Below, piece after piece: positions 22,595 to 35,100 of a DNA stretch of 64,000 bases. Below the pieces are notes generated by a model. That model searched no databases. It had not been told where the DNA came from and worked only from the letters and a program-made list of their open reading frames with translations. The DNA is from Gonium pectorale. Taxonomy: Eukaryota > Chlorophyta > Chlorophyceae > Chlamydomonadales > Volvocaceae. The DNA lies in assembly GCA_001584585.1 (NCBI GenBank), contig LSYV01000003.1, positions 2,186,592 to 2,250,591 on the forward strand, read 5' to 3'. Position numbers and translations under genes: made by a program. The first letter of the stretch is position 1. Each line of letters begins with the position of its first letter.

Positions 22595-25500
22595 ATGCCG
22601 CCCAGCGGCGAAAAGAACCGGGGGTTGTTTGAGCCCCCGGTGCCGGAATCGCCCGTATGGCTGCCGTCCATCGCCCAGGGGCGGGGTTCTTCGCGGGGGG
22701 GCAGCCCGGGGGCCGGCTTTACCCTTCCGAAGACGCGGAACATCCCCGTGCCAACCACGCTGAAGAGCAATGCGGAGCTGTTCACCATCGGGACGCTGCC
22801 CAACATGGCGAACCTGGACATCGGCACGCGCAGGCGGAAGGTACGTGCTTTGATCTCCCGGACGCTGGGAAACACGTCATGTGTATCTATGGCACGGTTT
22901 GGGTCCAGGGTTCGGTTGCGTCTGCTGGAAAGGCCCAGGCAATGCGCAGACCTTGCTCGGCGACATCGCGCTATGCTTAGCTCTCACGTGGTGCGGTGTC
23001 GGGCAGCCAACGCAAACGCGTGACAGGGCGGACTCGGGACGCAGCCCGCAAGGTCTTTCGCTCGGCCATGGCCTGCCGGCAAGCAAGTGGTTTGACGCCC
23101 AGCCACCTACTGGGCAACACGTGACGAGCTGATACCCAACGGAGGCTTGCTTTAGCGTAGCGTGGGCTGCTGGTGCCTCAGCCAGGGTGGTGACCCAGAC
23201 GCCTTGCGGCACGTCGTCAAGGGTTGCTGGTCACTTGAAGCAAGCCCCGACCCATCAGCGAACGTTCGGCGACTGGTTCGAGTAGCCTCGTTGCCATGGC
23301 ATTCCCACATTGGTGACCGTTGCTGTGTTGTGTGACGCGTGCTCGTGCCTGATTTGTGCCGACCTCCCTCACGCTTTCGCTCACGCAGTCAGCGGTGCCC
23401 AAGCTGCCCTCAATCGACAAGCGCAACTCGGATAAACCCCCTGAGGGGCAGATCCACGGTAAGCGGCCGCTTCGGTGGGAGCTGTCGATGGGTGCGTCCG
23501 CCCGGTGCCTGGACCCGCGGGAGGTAGCGATGGGATGGGAGCAGCGAGGACGCAACATGGGTGACGGGGTCGCCTAGGCTCTAGGCATCGTACCAAAGCC
23601 ATGGTTTTGGGCGGCACGGTATCAAAGGAACAAGACTGCGGCTTTTAGCAGGGCAAGCTGGGTCTGCACATAAGCGGGCGCTAAAGCGCAAGCGGGCGCG
23701 TCACAATCGTCGTAACTGCTCTGGAGAACGACACGGCTGTCACCCGGCCTGGGAGAGCACCACGAAGGCCCCTAACACGCGTGGTCATCGCCTCCACGAA
23801 GCATTCTTATGATACCACCTGGCCAGCAGGCGCTGCTTTGATACTGTCTACGCCTACAACAAGAAGGCTTTTGCCAGGATCTGCCATCTAGCTGCTTTCT
23901 CTATGCCACCCCCTGCTGCCCGTCTTGCGGCTTGAGCGTGTGCTCCAAGGATGCTCCGTACCTACCACCGTCCTCACAGATCAAAGCGAATCGTTTGAGG
24001 ATGAGCTAACGGAGCCGGCCGAGGAGGATGAGACCCTGGACGGGCCGCGCGTGGACGAGCGGGACGCAGCGTACGATCCGGACCTCATACCCGGGATTAA
24101 CACAGGCGAGGATGTGGTGGAATTCTACGGAAAGTTCGGGCAGGATTCGGCCGTCAAGTTCTTCTACTGTAACAGGTGCGGGAAGGGTGACAACTATGGC
24201 TCGGAACGGATCTCCTGAGCCCCTACGGCTGACAAAGGACAAGGGCGTGAAGCAGCATGGACTTCACGATGTTGATGTATGACTTGCCTTCAGCCTTCGA
24301 TGCCTCGGTGCGCGCATCCCGAGAGCCCTGGCGCCATAGACGGGGTAGCTCTGCAGTTGCAGTCTTCATAGCAATTCTAAACATGTTTCTAGCCTGGCGA
24401 TGGATTACCGATACGTCGGATCTAGCAAGTTTTGAGCCCTTTCTTCCCGATTACATTGCAACATGGCAGGGCGCCGGACGGCATGCGCTTCCGGCCGTAC
24501 GACCTACTTGTCGTTCGCCGCCAGAAGATCGGCCCCGAATACTTCACTGTCAGTGCCACTGGCGTCATGCGGATCAAGCGTGGTGTGCAGGTGCGGCGCT
24601 CGGGATCGGCGTGATTGCCGTAGGCCGTGACTAGCCTAGTAACTTGCCACGGTGCTATGCCACTGTGCCATATGCCGGGTGCTTACGGGCCATGAGTGGA
24701 GGGATGCCTTCTTCTCATTGCGCACGTGGCATGGTTGCAAGCTATGGGCTCCATCACGTTCTTCTGCAGGCGGAGTTCACTCCTCTGGCGGAGTGGGTGC
24801 GCGAGAAGACACTGTTTGACCTGATCAGCGCCATCGGCTTCTTCCGCAACTATCTGACGGGAAGGTGCTTCCGCCGCTGGCTCAAGGTAAGGGTTTATTG
24901 GACCCCAGGCGGAGAGCGGGTCACAAGGAACATGTTATGCGCTCAGATACCGATGCGTGCACTTTAGTATGCTGCTGATTGCAATATACGGTAAAGAGCC
25001 GAGCGTAACTTGCCATGACGCCTGCGTTCGGTTTTGAAGATGACGCAGGGTTTTTTTTGTTTATTAGCCGTGGGGACTCAGACTGGCCTTCTACTGTGCC
25101 GTCTGCCCCTCAGGCGGTGCGGCAGAAGAACTTTAACAAGGTGAAGGCCAAGATCCAGGAGAGCCTCTTCCTGGCCAAGGGCACATTCTGCCCGCACCTG
25201 CTGGAGATCTATGCCGCCATCGACGAGGTCCGCTCCACGCCCTTTGCATCGGCCAACAATTCGCACCTGTACGCGCTGCAGGAGTACGCGGAGCTGCAGG
25301 TGATCAGGGGCGGCTCTTGATGGCACAGGAAGAGTCAGTGCCACCTGACTGCAAGACCGCAAGGGGCAGAACTGATGCGCTTGACGATTGCGCGCAGCAG
25401 CAGGGGCGCAGCCCGCATCCTAACTTGAAGATGGCACGGATTGACACTCCCTTACCATTGGGTGCCCGGCAAAGGAATGTTGAGTACGCCCTCCGGGTCT

Positions 25501-28500
25501 CCGCGGCTTGCCGTGGCCTTCTGTGTCGCACTTAGGTTAACGCCCGCGAGCACAAGGCCAAGCCGGCACTGGAGGCGATAGTGGAGAAGGTGCAGAAGGT
25601 ACTCGAGCGCGTGTGCCGGGAGGTGCAGAAGCAGGCCAAGCTGTACCAGCAGAGCGTGCGTGACCAAGCGGAGCTGGAGGATACGACCGGCGTGGAGCTG
25701 CTACAGGGCCGCAACGCCGGCTGCGCGCGGCCCATGATCACCATCAAGCGAGAGAAAATCGAACGCGCGCAGAATTTCGCCCGCGTGATGCGGGAGGTGA
25801 CCATGCTCGGGTCCTTCATCCGCCTGGCCGATTATCTGTTCGTAGAAGGTGGGCCAACATCTCAGGAAGCACAGGGCACAATTGGGTGACGGTAAAGGGA
25901 CATACATCCGTCTGAACGAGTCATAGCACTGCGACGCAAGACACTACTCTTCGGGTCAAGGTACGGCGACCATTCAGAGTTCAGAGTGTCTCATGTCCTC
26001 GGTTTGTGATGCTGCAGGGGTGATCAGCCGCGTGCTGACCACCACGGAGGAGGTTCTTGGCCTGCTGACGGCGCCCAAAACGTCGGCGGACAAGCAGAGC
26101 AAAGGCGTGTTCCAAACTACTATCGGATTCATCCCCGAGGGCATCACCTTCACGCCCGACGACAGTGCGGTACGTTTGGCCCGGATGTAGAAGCAGCTAC
26201 GGTATACACCGTCACAATATGCGCCAAGCAGGTGGTTGGGAATGGATAGGGCAGCTGCCATTCAAGGCTTGTGGCCCCGCGCCGCAGGCTTGCTTCGTGT
26301 CTTATGGCGCTTCCTGGCTCCGCCATGCACCTGTCCCTGCAGATGCTCGAGGAGCTGAACAACACGATCGAGGGCATCATAGGACTGGCGCAGCAGGCCC
26401 CTCGCCTCATCTTCATGCGCGCTTTTGCCCAGTATTTCGACGGCAAGCCGTCGGGACTCAACCCCGGCTCCGTCATCCGCTCCTCGCCCAACTTCAACAC
26501 GCTGCGCAACTCCATCAGCAGCAGCATCCAGGAGGACTTCGCTGCGGCCAGGGAGTACGTCAAGGTGAGGTTAAGCGGCGCTTCAGTTGGATACAGAGGT
26601 CCGCAACACCACTTGGTTGCAATCAGAGCGATCCGCAGGCGGGGCGTCCCATGCCCTGAGGGCAGGGTTTTCGGGGCGATGGGCACGTGAGCAGTGGCTT
26701 CGCGTTGTAATGCATGTCACCAAAGGGTCCTGATGCTCGATACTGCACCGCCTTTGCAGATCTTCGAGGCATACCGCATGGTGTACGACTTTGGCCGCTC
26801 CTGGAGCTACGAGGCGTACTCGAGCCGGCCCAAGAGCCTGCGCGAGATCCGTCGCGACATGCACAAGCAGCGCGAGTGGCGCAACGAGCTGGACCGCATG
26901 AAGATCTTCAACGTGAGTCCTTGTCCAGGGTTTGCGAGGATGGGGTGATGGGCCACGCATTGGGGGGGGGCTCGGCGATGTAGACAGCGCGCGTCTGGCT
27001 TAGTTGCGCTCCAGCATTCTTGCCTCATTGAATAATCCACCATTCTTGGTCCGTTGCCTGTCGATCTGTAGCCCGTGGGAACATGCCGCTCTCCTCTCAG
27101 GTTGTGGGCTGCCTGTACGTGGACAGCAAGAGCCTGCGCAACGATCTCATGCCCATCACGCTGACCACGCTAGAGCGCATCAAAGGGCTGCTGCTCACCA
27201 TGGCGCGCGACACCTGTCTGTCGGTGCTGGAGGACGTCAACACGCGCATCTCGTTGCTGCAGGTGTGCAGGGTGCAGGGTAGCAAATATCCGGCATATAA
27301 CCGCCGTACATGCCATGCCCGTTCGTAAGCTGGCATTCAACCTGGACGCCCTGCAGGTGGCAGGTGGTGTCGCAGTTGCTCGTCTGGTAGTCTCTTCCTC
27401 ATTCACCGGTGTTTATTTGCTTGCGCCCCGCCACTACCCAGGCTCGCCCCACCGCGCTGGACGAGTTCATGGCGTACCAGGTCATGCACGCCAAGCAGGT
27501 GGAGAGCAAGAAGGCCGTGCTGGCGGCCGCCGCCCAGGTGGACGATATGTACGACATGCTAGCGGCATACGAGCAGAAGGTGAGGATGCTGGTATTTCTC
27601 GAGAGCTGGGGCGGGAGATGAGCGCACACTTCAACAAGGCATAAACAGTTTTTGTCCCTTTCTCCCTGGCTTGGTTACTGTGCTTGGCGGGCTTGGCCGC
27701 TGGGAACAGGACTTGCTGTTGGTCCGCAGCGAGCCGAGCACAACGGCTTAAACTCAGCGCGCCCACATGACTTAATTACGTTGGCTCCGCACCTCAGGTA
27801 CCCACCACCGATGCCGTCAAGCATGACGACCTGCGTGAGGCCGCTGGCACGTTCGTGACGGAGCTCACGACGGGCAAGGAGTTCATGGCCGACCACAAGG
27901 TGACCCAGATGGAATCGTTGGCGGCCAACATCGCCCGCACGCACGAGGAGCTGGCCGGAATCATGGCCTCGCTCAACAAGGGTGAGCGTAAACAATGGTC
28001 GCTGCACGCGATAACTGCCGAGCAGCGTGCCAGAGGCCGTGGGGTACCCTATGTGCGGGGTCGCGGCGATGCAAGTGATGTGTTTGGGCAATGAGGGTCT
28101 GCTGTCTATTGAGAGGCGGCGGTGAGGCGGCTGCCGACGCTGACGGTGCTCCTTGTTGCCCAGGGGACTACATCAACCCCGACGCGGACGCGGAGGGCGT
28201 GCTGGCCGACCTGGAGGCGGTGCTGTCGCAGCTGCGGGACCTGTCCACGGCGTGCGATACATACAAGGAGTACCAGGTGAGTCACAGCTAAGCGAATCAC
28301 GCCATGGTATGCTTCGTCATGAAAGAGGGGATGCGGTCAAGGAAGCGTACGTGGGGAGAGAGAGGCGTGATTGGAAGCCGTGGCGGGGCGCAGGCTGCGA
28401 TGAGGCAAAGATATGCGGTCTTGAGCCTGAAGTCACCTGCGGAGCCCTTACCAAGCTGCTTCATGCCCTACTCAGCTGGCCTGACGTGTTAGGAGGCCTG

Positions 28501-31500
28501 ATCCCGCCAGTCCTGCCGGGCTGTTCCCGATGCGCCGTCGCTTCTGGATCCATCGAGGTAACCGACGGTCCTAACCGCAAGCACCCACTTTCCATAAACA
28601 GACTCTGTTCGAGCTGGAGCCGGACGCTTTCACGGACCTGACAGCCGTGGAGAAGGAGGCCAACGCCAAGTACCAGCTTTGGAAGAGCCTGTACGATTTC
28701 ATGGAGAAGAGCCACAACTGGACGGAGGATCCCATCCTGGACGAAGCGGGCCAGAGCCAGATGTCTATCGAGGCCATCCGGGCGGAGGTGGAGGAATACG
28801 CGCAGCGCGCATACAAGATGGGCAAGGCGGCGAAGGAGGACCAGGTGGGGCGACTGCGGTGGCGGTGGCGGTGCACCGACCCGCCTGACAAGTCCGAACT
28901 AGTGCTGGAGCGACGAGATGAATCTTGTTCTGTGACCTTGATGTATGGACGGGTTCTTATCTCTCAGTCCATTGTGTCCTTGTAAATTGGGTGCTGCGTC
29001 CCGCTTGTGCAGGTGGTTGTTCGGCTCAAGGACTGCATCGACGACTTCAAGCAGATCCTGCCGCTGGTGGAGGAGCTGGCCAACCCGGCGCTCAAGACGC
29101 GACACTGGGAGCAGATCTTCAAGCTCATCGACGCAGACATCCCGCCCAACGACAATGGCGTCGGCTACGCGCCGTTCTCCGTGCGCATGCTATTGCAGTA
29201 CAACGCGCTCGACCGCTACGAGCCAATCTCGGTGCGGCGGGCCCCGATCCCCCCCATCCCGTCGCGTCAACTGCTGAGCCTCTACGGCTCCCGGACCGTG
29301 CCAGTTGTCGGTCTCCGGAGAACACCTCTTCATTGTCGATGTTTCCGTGTCCGTCCGCCTTTTCTGTGTCCGTCGTCGTTGGCGAGTGCCGGCAACAATG
29401 AACGAACCGTCCATGTCCCGCCTGCAACTGTGCGCAGGCGATCAGCGGCGTGGCGTCCAAGGAGTACAGCCTGGAGAAGGTGCTGGAGAAGATGGACAAG
29501 GACTGGCGCGGCGTGGAGTTCCACTGCATCGAGTACAAGGACACGTAAGTCAACTATGGGGCTCCCAAGGGGAGCGCCGCTCGCCCCAATTATCGCAAAT
29601 GTGATCAGAACGCAAACGGTGCGACAGTGCCATACATGCATAGCAGGGCGAACCTGGCAACGCGTCGCTTGAGCCACCGATGCGACCCGGATAGAGACGA
29701 AAGGCTCGCATGTGCGGGCATTTGTGTTTCCGAAGATGCAGCGCTCAGCCTCAGCCTTCAACACCTTTGGGACCACTCACATCTGTGCATCTTCCATGTA
29801 ACCTGCAGTGGCACGTACATTCTGGGCGGTACGGACGAAATCCAGGCGCTGCTGGACGACCAGATTGTCAAGACGCAGGCGATGCGTGCGTCGCCGTACA
29901 TCAAGCCGCTGGAGGCACATTCCACCAAGTGGGAGGCCATGCTCACCACGCTGCAGGTGCGTTCGCTCCTCAACCTTCCGCCAGATGCCAACCTCCGATG
30001 GTGTTGGCAGGTGCTTGTATCGCCATGGTGTCAGCGGCCCGGCTTACCGCCTCGCCGCCGGCCCTCGTGCCATTTCGCAGGATATGCTGGACAACTGGCT
30101 GACCTGCCAGGCCACGTGGCAGTACCTCGAACCCATTTTCAGCTCGCCCGACATCCTCAAGCAGATGCCCGAGGAGGGGGAAAAGTTCCAGCTGGTCGAT
30201 CAGGTGAGCACCGATTGCGTCGTACACACGTGCATCAGGATACAAGTTCCGTATGACCGGAAAAGGGCCAGAAGAAATGCCTCTAAGGCGGTTTGCTTCT
30301 TCTGCGTAACACATTTGGCATGTGGTTGTGTACGCCTCTTGCGGCTGCCCTATTTAGAACCTAGAATTGGAGAGCCTTGACTACCTGCCTTGCAGTCCTG
30401 GCGCGAGGTTATGGAGTCCACCGCTGCTTCGCCCGCTTGCGTCATCGTCGCCGAGGACAGGGAGAAGCTGCTGGCCCTGCAGGTGGGCGAGAGTGCAAGC
30501 GACAGATGTGGTGTCGGGGGAACGCGATGTGTTGTGACAGAGGAAACCGCATGTGCGCCCCTCCGCAGAGGGCCCCTAATTGATGTGTGACGTAACGATG
30601 GCCCGGACGCCTTGTCGCCCACCCCGATTGCAGGAGGCCAACCGGCTGCTTGAGGAAATCCAGAAGGGCCTGGCGGCCTACCTGGAACTCAAACGCCTGG
30701 CGTTCCCGCGATTCTTCTTCCTCTCGAACGATGAGATGCTCGAGGTGAGCGCCTGTTCCAGGTTAACATGGCAATTAGGAAGCCCAAGCTCAGCCTGCAG
30801 GGGGAGAGTTGGCCGCCTTACCCGATGATCGGCAGCAGACCCGCGGTTCGAACGGTTGTCCTCAACAGTGTAACTGCAGCTGCGCGCCGCTCGAACGCTG
30901 GTCCTCGCGCGCAGATCCTGTCCGAGACCAAGGACCCCACGAGGGTTCAGCCGCACCTCAAGAAGTGCTTTGAGGGTATCGACAAGCTGCGCTTCGAGGG
31001 TCCGGCGACGGAGATCACGGGCATGATCAGCTGCGAAAGCGAGATTGTGCCGCTCAAAACCAAGATCCGCCCTGCCGAGGCGAACGGCAGTGTGGAGAAG
31101 TGGCTGGTGCAGGTGGGCAGAGCCAGCTGTTAAACCCTCGTTGCCTGGAGAGTACCCCTAGTGCCGCTTCTTTTGACCTCAGCGGTGTCATTGTCCGTCC
31201 TAACGCTGTTCTCCCCTGTCACTCTCCTTCCCACAGGTGGAGGCTGGAATGATGGAGTCGGTCCAGGAGATGTGCCGCCGCGGCGTTCTCAGCTACCCCA
31301 CGGTGCCCCGCGAGCAATGGGTGCTGGAGTGGCCCGGCCAGGTGGTGCTGGTGGTCTCTGCTATCTACTGGACCCGGGTGAGCAACGCAATGCTACGTAA
31401 CACAAAAAGTGGACACGCGATACCCAGTAAACCTGCAAGGCGACTTGGTTAGCTGCGGGAGCGCATGCCCATCGCACACCTCATATGTATGTCTTTGTAC

Positions 31501-32123
31501 TATGCGCAGGATGTGGTTGCTGCCATCACCAGCCCCTCGGCGACGGCGCTTACGGAGTGTGCTGAGCGCAACACGGCCCAGCTGGGCAAAATCGTTTCGC
31601 TGGTGCGCGGCGAGCTGTCCAAGCTCAACCGCGCCACGCTTAGCGCGCTTGTGGTGATGGACGTGCACGCACGTGATGTGGTGGTCAACTTGGCCAAGGA
31701 GGAGGGCGTCAAGGGCGACCCTAACCACTTCAGCTGGCTGAGCCAGCTGCGGATGTACTGGGAGGTGCGTAATGGGGGAAGGCTGGGGTCATCTTCTTCC
31801 TGGCCTTTCACCGGTTCACTTCGCTTCTTACTCGTACCCTGGGGTCTGTGCTAAAGAAACCGTGATGCTCACGTAATCGCTGCGGCCTTGTGAGCGTGCC
31901 GTTTACTCCTGGGACCTGCCCCTGCCTTCCTCCAGGCCAAGGCCCCTCAGCAAGCGGAGGCGGACGAAGGCACCATCATGGTCCGCATGATGAACGCGGA
32001 GGTGGAGTACGGCTACGAGTACCTGGGCAACAGCATGCGCCTGGTGGTGACGCCGCTGACGGACCGCTGCTATCGCACCCTCATTAGCGCCATCCACCTC
32101 AATCTGGGCGGTGCGCCCGAGGG
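22595..32123 (+). other. Dynein tail and linker region (exons 1-25)
   Basis: Exons: 22595-22840, 23389-23458, 23980-24175, 24470-24590, 24770-24886, 25114-25299, 25536-25848, 26018-26169, 26343-26564, 26760-26912, 27101-27262, 27442-27579, 27798-27981, 28164-28276, 28602-28844, 29013-29231, 29438-29544, 29809-29956, 30081-30203, 30396-30482, 30634-30744, 30915-31112, 31237-31377, 31510-31764, 31936-32123. FRPYDLLVV in exon 4 matches the early tail of axonemal chains. Exons 16-24 form the linker: [38 protein letters not shown] and [19 protein letters not shown] are all linker hallmarks. Confidence 0.93.
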
Positions 32124-35100
32124 GTAAGCAGCGCACGGAAGCCCCATAGTTTTGGGAGCCCGTTTACAAGCCTACTTTCTAGGATGAGCCAGCATGGAGG
32201 GAGGGGAGTACATAATTTGCGGATGCAAAATGCCGTGTTGGCACATCGTCGTGGCTCGTAGGCACCGATCGTGCTCATCCCGGGCTCCTTGTGCACAGGC
32301 CTGCGGGTACTGGCAAGACCGAGACCACGAAGGATTTGGCTAAGGCCCTGGCGCGTCAGTGCGTGGTGTTCAACTGCTCGGATACCCTGGACTACACGGT
32401 ACGCCGGCTGACCTCTGCAATTATGCCCCACCAAAGCCCTCAATAGAGGACCTATGGTGTGCTAGCCTGACAATGGTAGTTACGAACTGCTGCCTGACGC
32501 TTTCTCAAGCCCTCGTCCTTGGCATCGCTCCTCGCCAACAGACTATGGCAAAGTTCTTCAAGGGTCTGGCCAGCAGCGGCGCCTGGGCTTGCTTCGATGA
32601 GTTCAACCGCATTGACCTGGAGGTGCTGTCTGTCGTAGCGCAGCAGGTACGGTGGGAGGCTGCGGCAGGCGCTGCACATGCGTACGCCCACGCTGGAACT
32701 CGCTTCCGGGCCAGTGTGCTTCATTCATGCTCCTCCAGCCGGGTTCGCTTGGCGTCGATGCATGATCAAGCGCCTGATCAGTGCGTGTGGCGTGCCGAGC
32801 CTGGTCGCATTCCTCTTCGACTTGATGCAGGTTCTGGAGATCCAGCTCGCGGTCAAGCAGCGCGTTAAGACGTTTTTCTTCGAGGGCACCGAGCTATCGC
32901 TGCGCCCCACCTGCAACGTATTCATCACCATGAACCCCGGCTACGCGGGCCGCTCCGAGCTCCCGGACAATCTGAAGGTGAGCAACAGATTCGTGAATCC
33001 CCTGCAGCTACCGTGTACTTTTTACCCGCTCCATCTGGTCGCCACATTGGCTTATCACATGCAAGCCAACGGGTAGTGGGACTATGCTTTATGGTTTGGT
33101 CTGGCCTTGAATTTCCTCGCAACCCATCCCGTGCCAGGCCCTGTTCCGTACGGTGGCTATGATGGTTCCCGACTACGCCATGATCTCGGAGATCATGTTG
33201 TACAGCAACGGCTACCTGCAGGCGCGCGAGTGTGCCCGCAAGATCGTTGCCACTTACAAGCTTTGCTCCGAGCAGCTATCTAGCCAGGACCACTACGACT
33301 ACGGTGCGTGCCTGAGGGCAAACGGGCGGGCGGGTGGGAGCATCTTCTCAAGTGCCGAATCTCACTCATTACGAAATCCCACATTGGCCATGCATGCAAA
33401 TGGTAGCCCTGTGCCGTTACAAGTGACAGCTCCGGGAACTTTGTTTGTAACACTGCACGGTGTCGCGTTTGAATGCGCTATGGCGTGTTTGCTGTTCGCC
33501 TGCAGGCATGCGCGCCGTAATGGCGGTGCTGCGCGCAGCGGGCAACCTGAAGCGCCGCTTCCCCGACACGGACGAGTACGTGCTGATGCTGCGCTCCATC
33601 ATCGACGTCAATCTGTGCAAGTTCCTGTCGCATGACGTGCCGCTCTTCAACGGCATTGTCTCCGACCTCTTCCCAGGTTAGCAGCTCGCGCTCCCGCTCG
33701 GGTCTATCCTCCCACCCGCAGGCCCCCCTGCTCCTGCTCTGCTTCCGCATTCCTCCTGCGCAAGGAGGCATCAATCCCTTGATCAACATCAAGGGGTATG
33801 GTGCGGTGCTGCGTACCGTAACTCCGCCTGCCCGTGAAGCCAACAAAGGCCCTACCCTATCCACCGACAGATGTGGTGCTTCCGGAGCCCGACTACGCGC
33901 ACTTGATGGAGGCAATGAAGCGGCAGTGCGCGGCGCACAACCTGCAGCCGACGCCCTACTTCCTCATGAAGACCATCCAGCTGTACGAAATGGTAGTCGT
34001 GCGCCATGGCCTCATGACGGTCGGCCAGCCGTTCAGCGGCAAGACCGCGAGCCTCAAGGTCCTGGCGGGCGCTCTCACGGACCTGCACGAGCGAGGCATC
34101 CCCGGTGCGCTGTACAACCGCGTGCAGCTGCGCACCATCAACCCCAAGAGCGTCACCATGGGCCAGCTGTACGGCGAGACAGACCGCGCGACGCAGGAGT
34201 GGAAAGACGGTGTTCTGGCTGTGGCCTTCAGGTACATCGCGTCACTGGAAACACACCATGGGTGGAATATGGCAGTGTGGCTATGGGGAGCGGTGAACAG
34301 CTAAAACATTGTTGCTGGTCGGTGGTTTTGCTTGCCAGTTCTTGTCATGCGCACCTTCTCTCCTTCACAGGTCCCTGGCTGCCGACCAGTCTGAGGACCG
34401 CAAGTGGCTTGTGCTGGATGGCCCCGTGGACGCGATCTGGATTGAGAACATGAACACGGTGCTGGATGACAACAAGAAGCTGTGCTTGCCCAACAGCGAG
34501 ATCATCCAGATGAGCGCAACCATGTCCATGATCTTCGAGGTACGGCCTATCACCGCTGCTGGCAGCTGCACGCGTCGGACTGCAGCGTTGTACGTTACCA
34601 GCTCGGTCACATCAGCTTTACCCCAGGCACCTGACGCGTTGCGACCCGTTTCCCATAGTCGCTACCCCCGTTCGAACTCCATGAGCTGGCCCTTGGCAAT
34701 CTTCTGCCTGTGTCCTCGGCGTTTTTCCCTTCTCAGGTGGGCGACCTCGCGGTAGCTTCACCCGCCACTGTTTCACGCTGCGGCATGGTCTACCTGGAGC
34801 CGCACCAGCTGGGCTGGAACCCGCTGCTTATCAGCTGGCTGGCCACGGTGCCGCGCTGCCTGGGTCCCAAGGTCCGGAAGCACATCGAGAACCTCTTCGA
34901 GTGGCTCATGCCGGCCTGCCTCAGGTACGGTGCCAGAACGACCGGCCATGGCTCGCTTGCCGTTGTTAACCCACAATGGCCCCTGTCGTTTCAAAATGCA
35001 GGTTTGTTCGCAAGGAAGCCAAGGAGATTAGTCCCACGGAGGATATTGGCCTGGCGCGCAGCACCATGCGCCTCATGTCCAGCCTGCTAGCTGATGACTT

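Noticed and set aside
33456..34453. Alternative plus-strand frame of 273 residues over dynein AAA2 exons
   Set aside because: It runs through introns and out of frame with the conserved P-loop exon; a GC-rich shadow.
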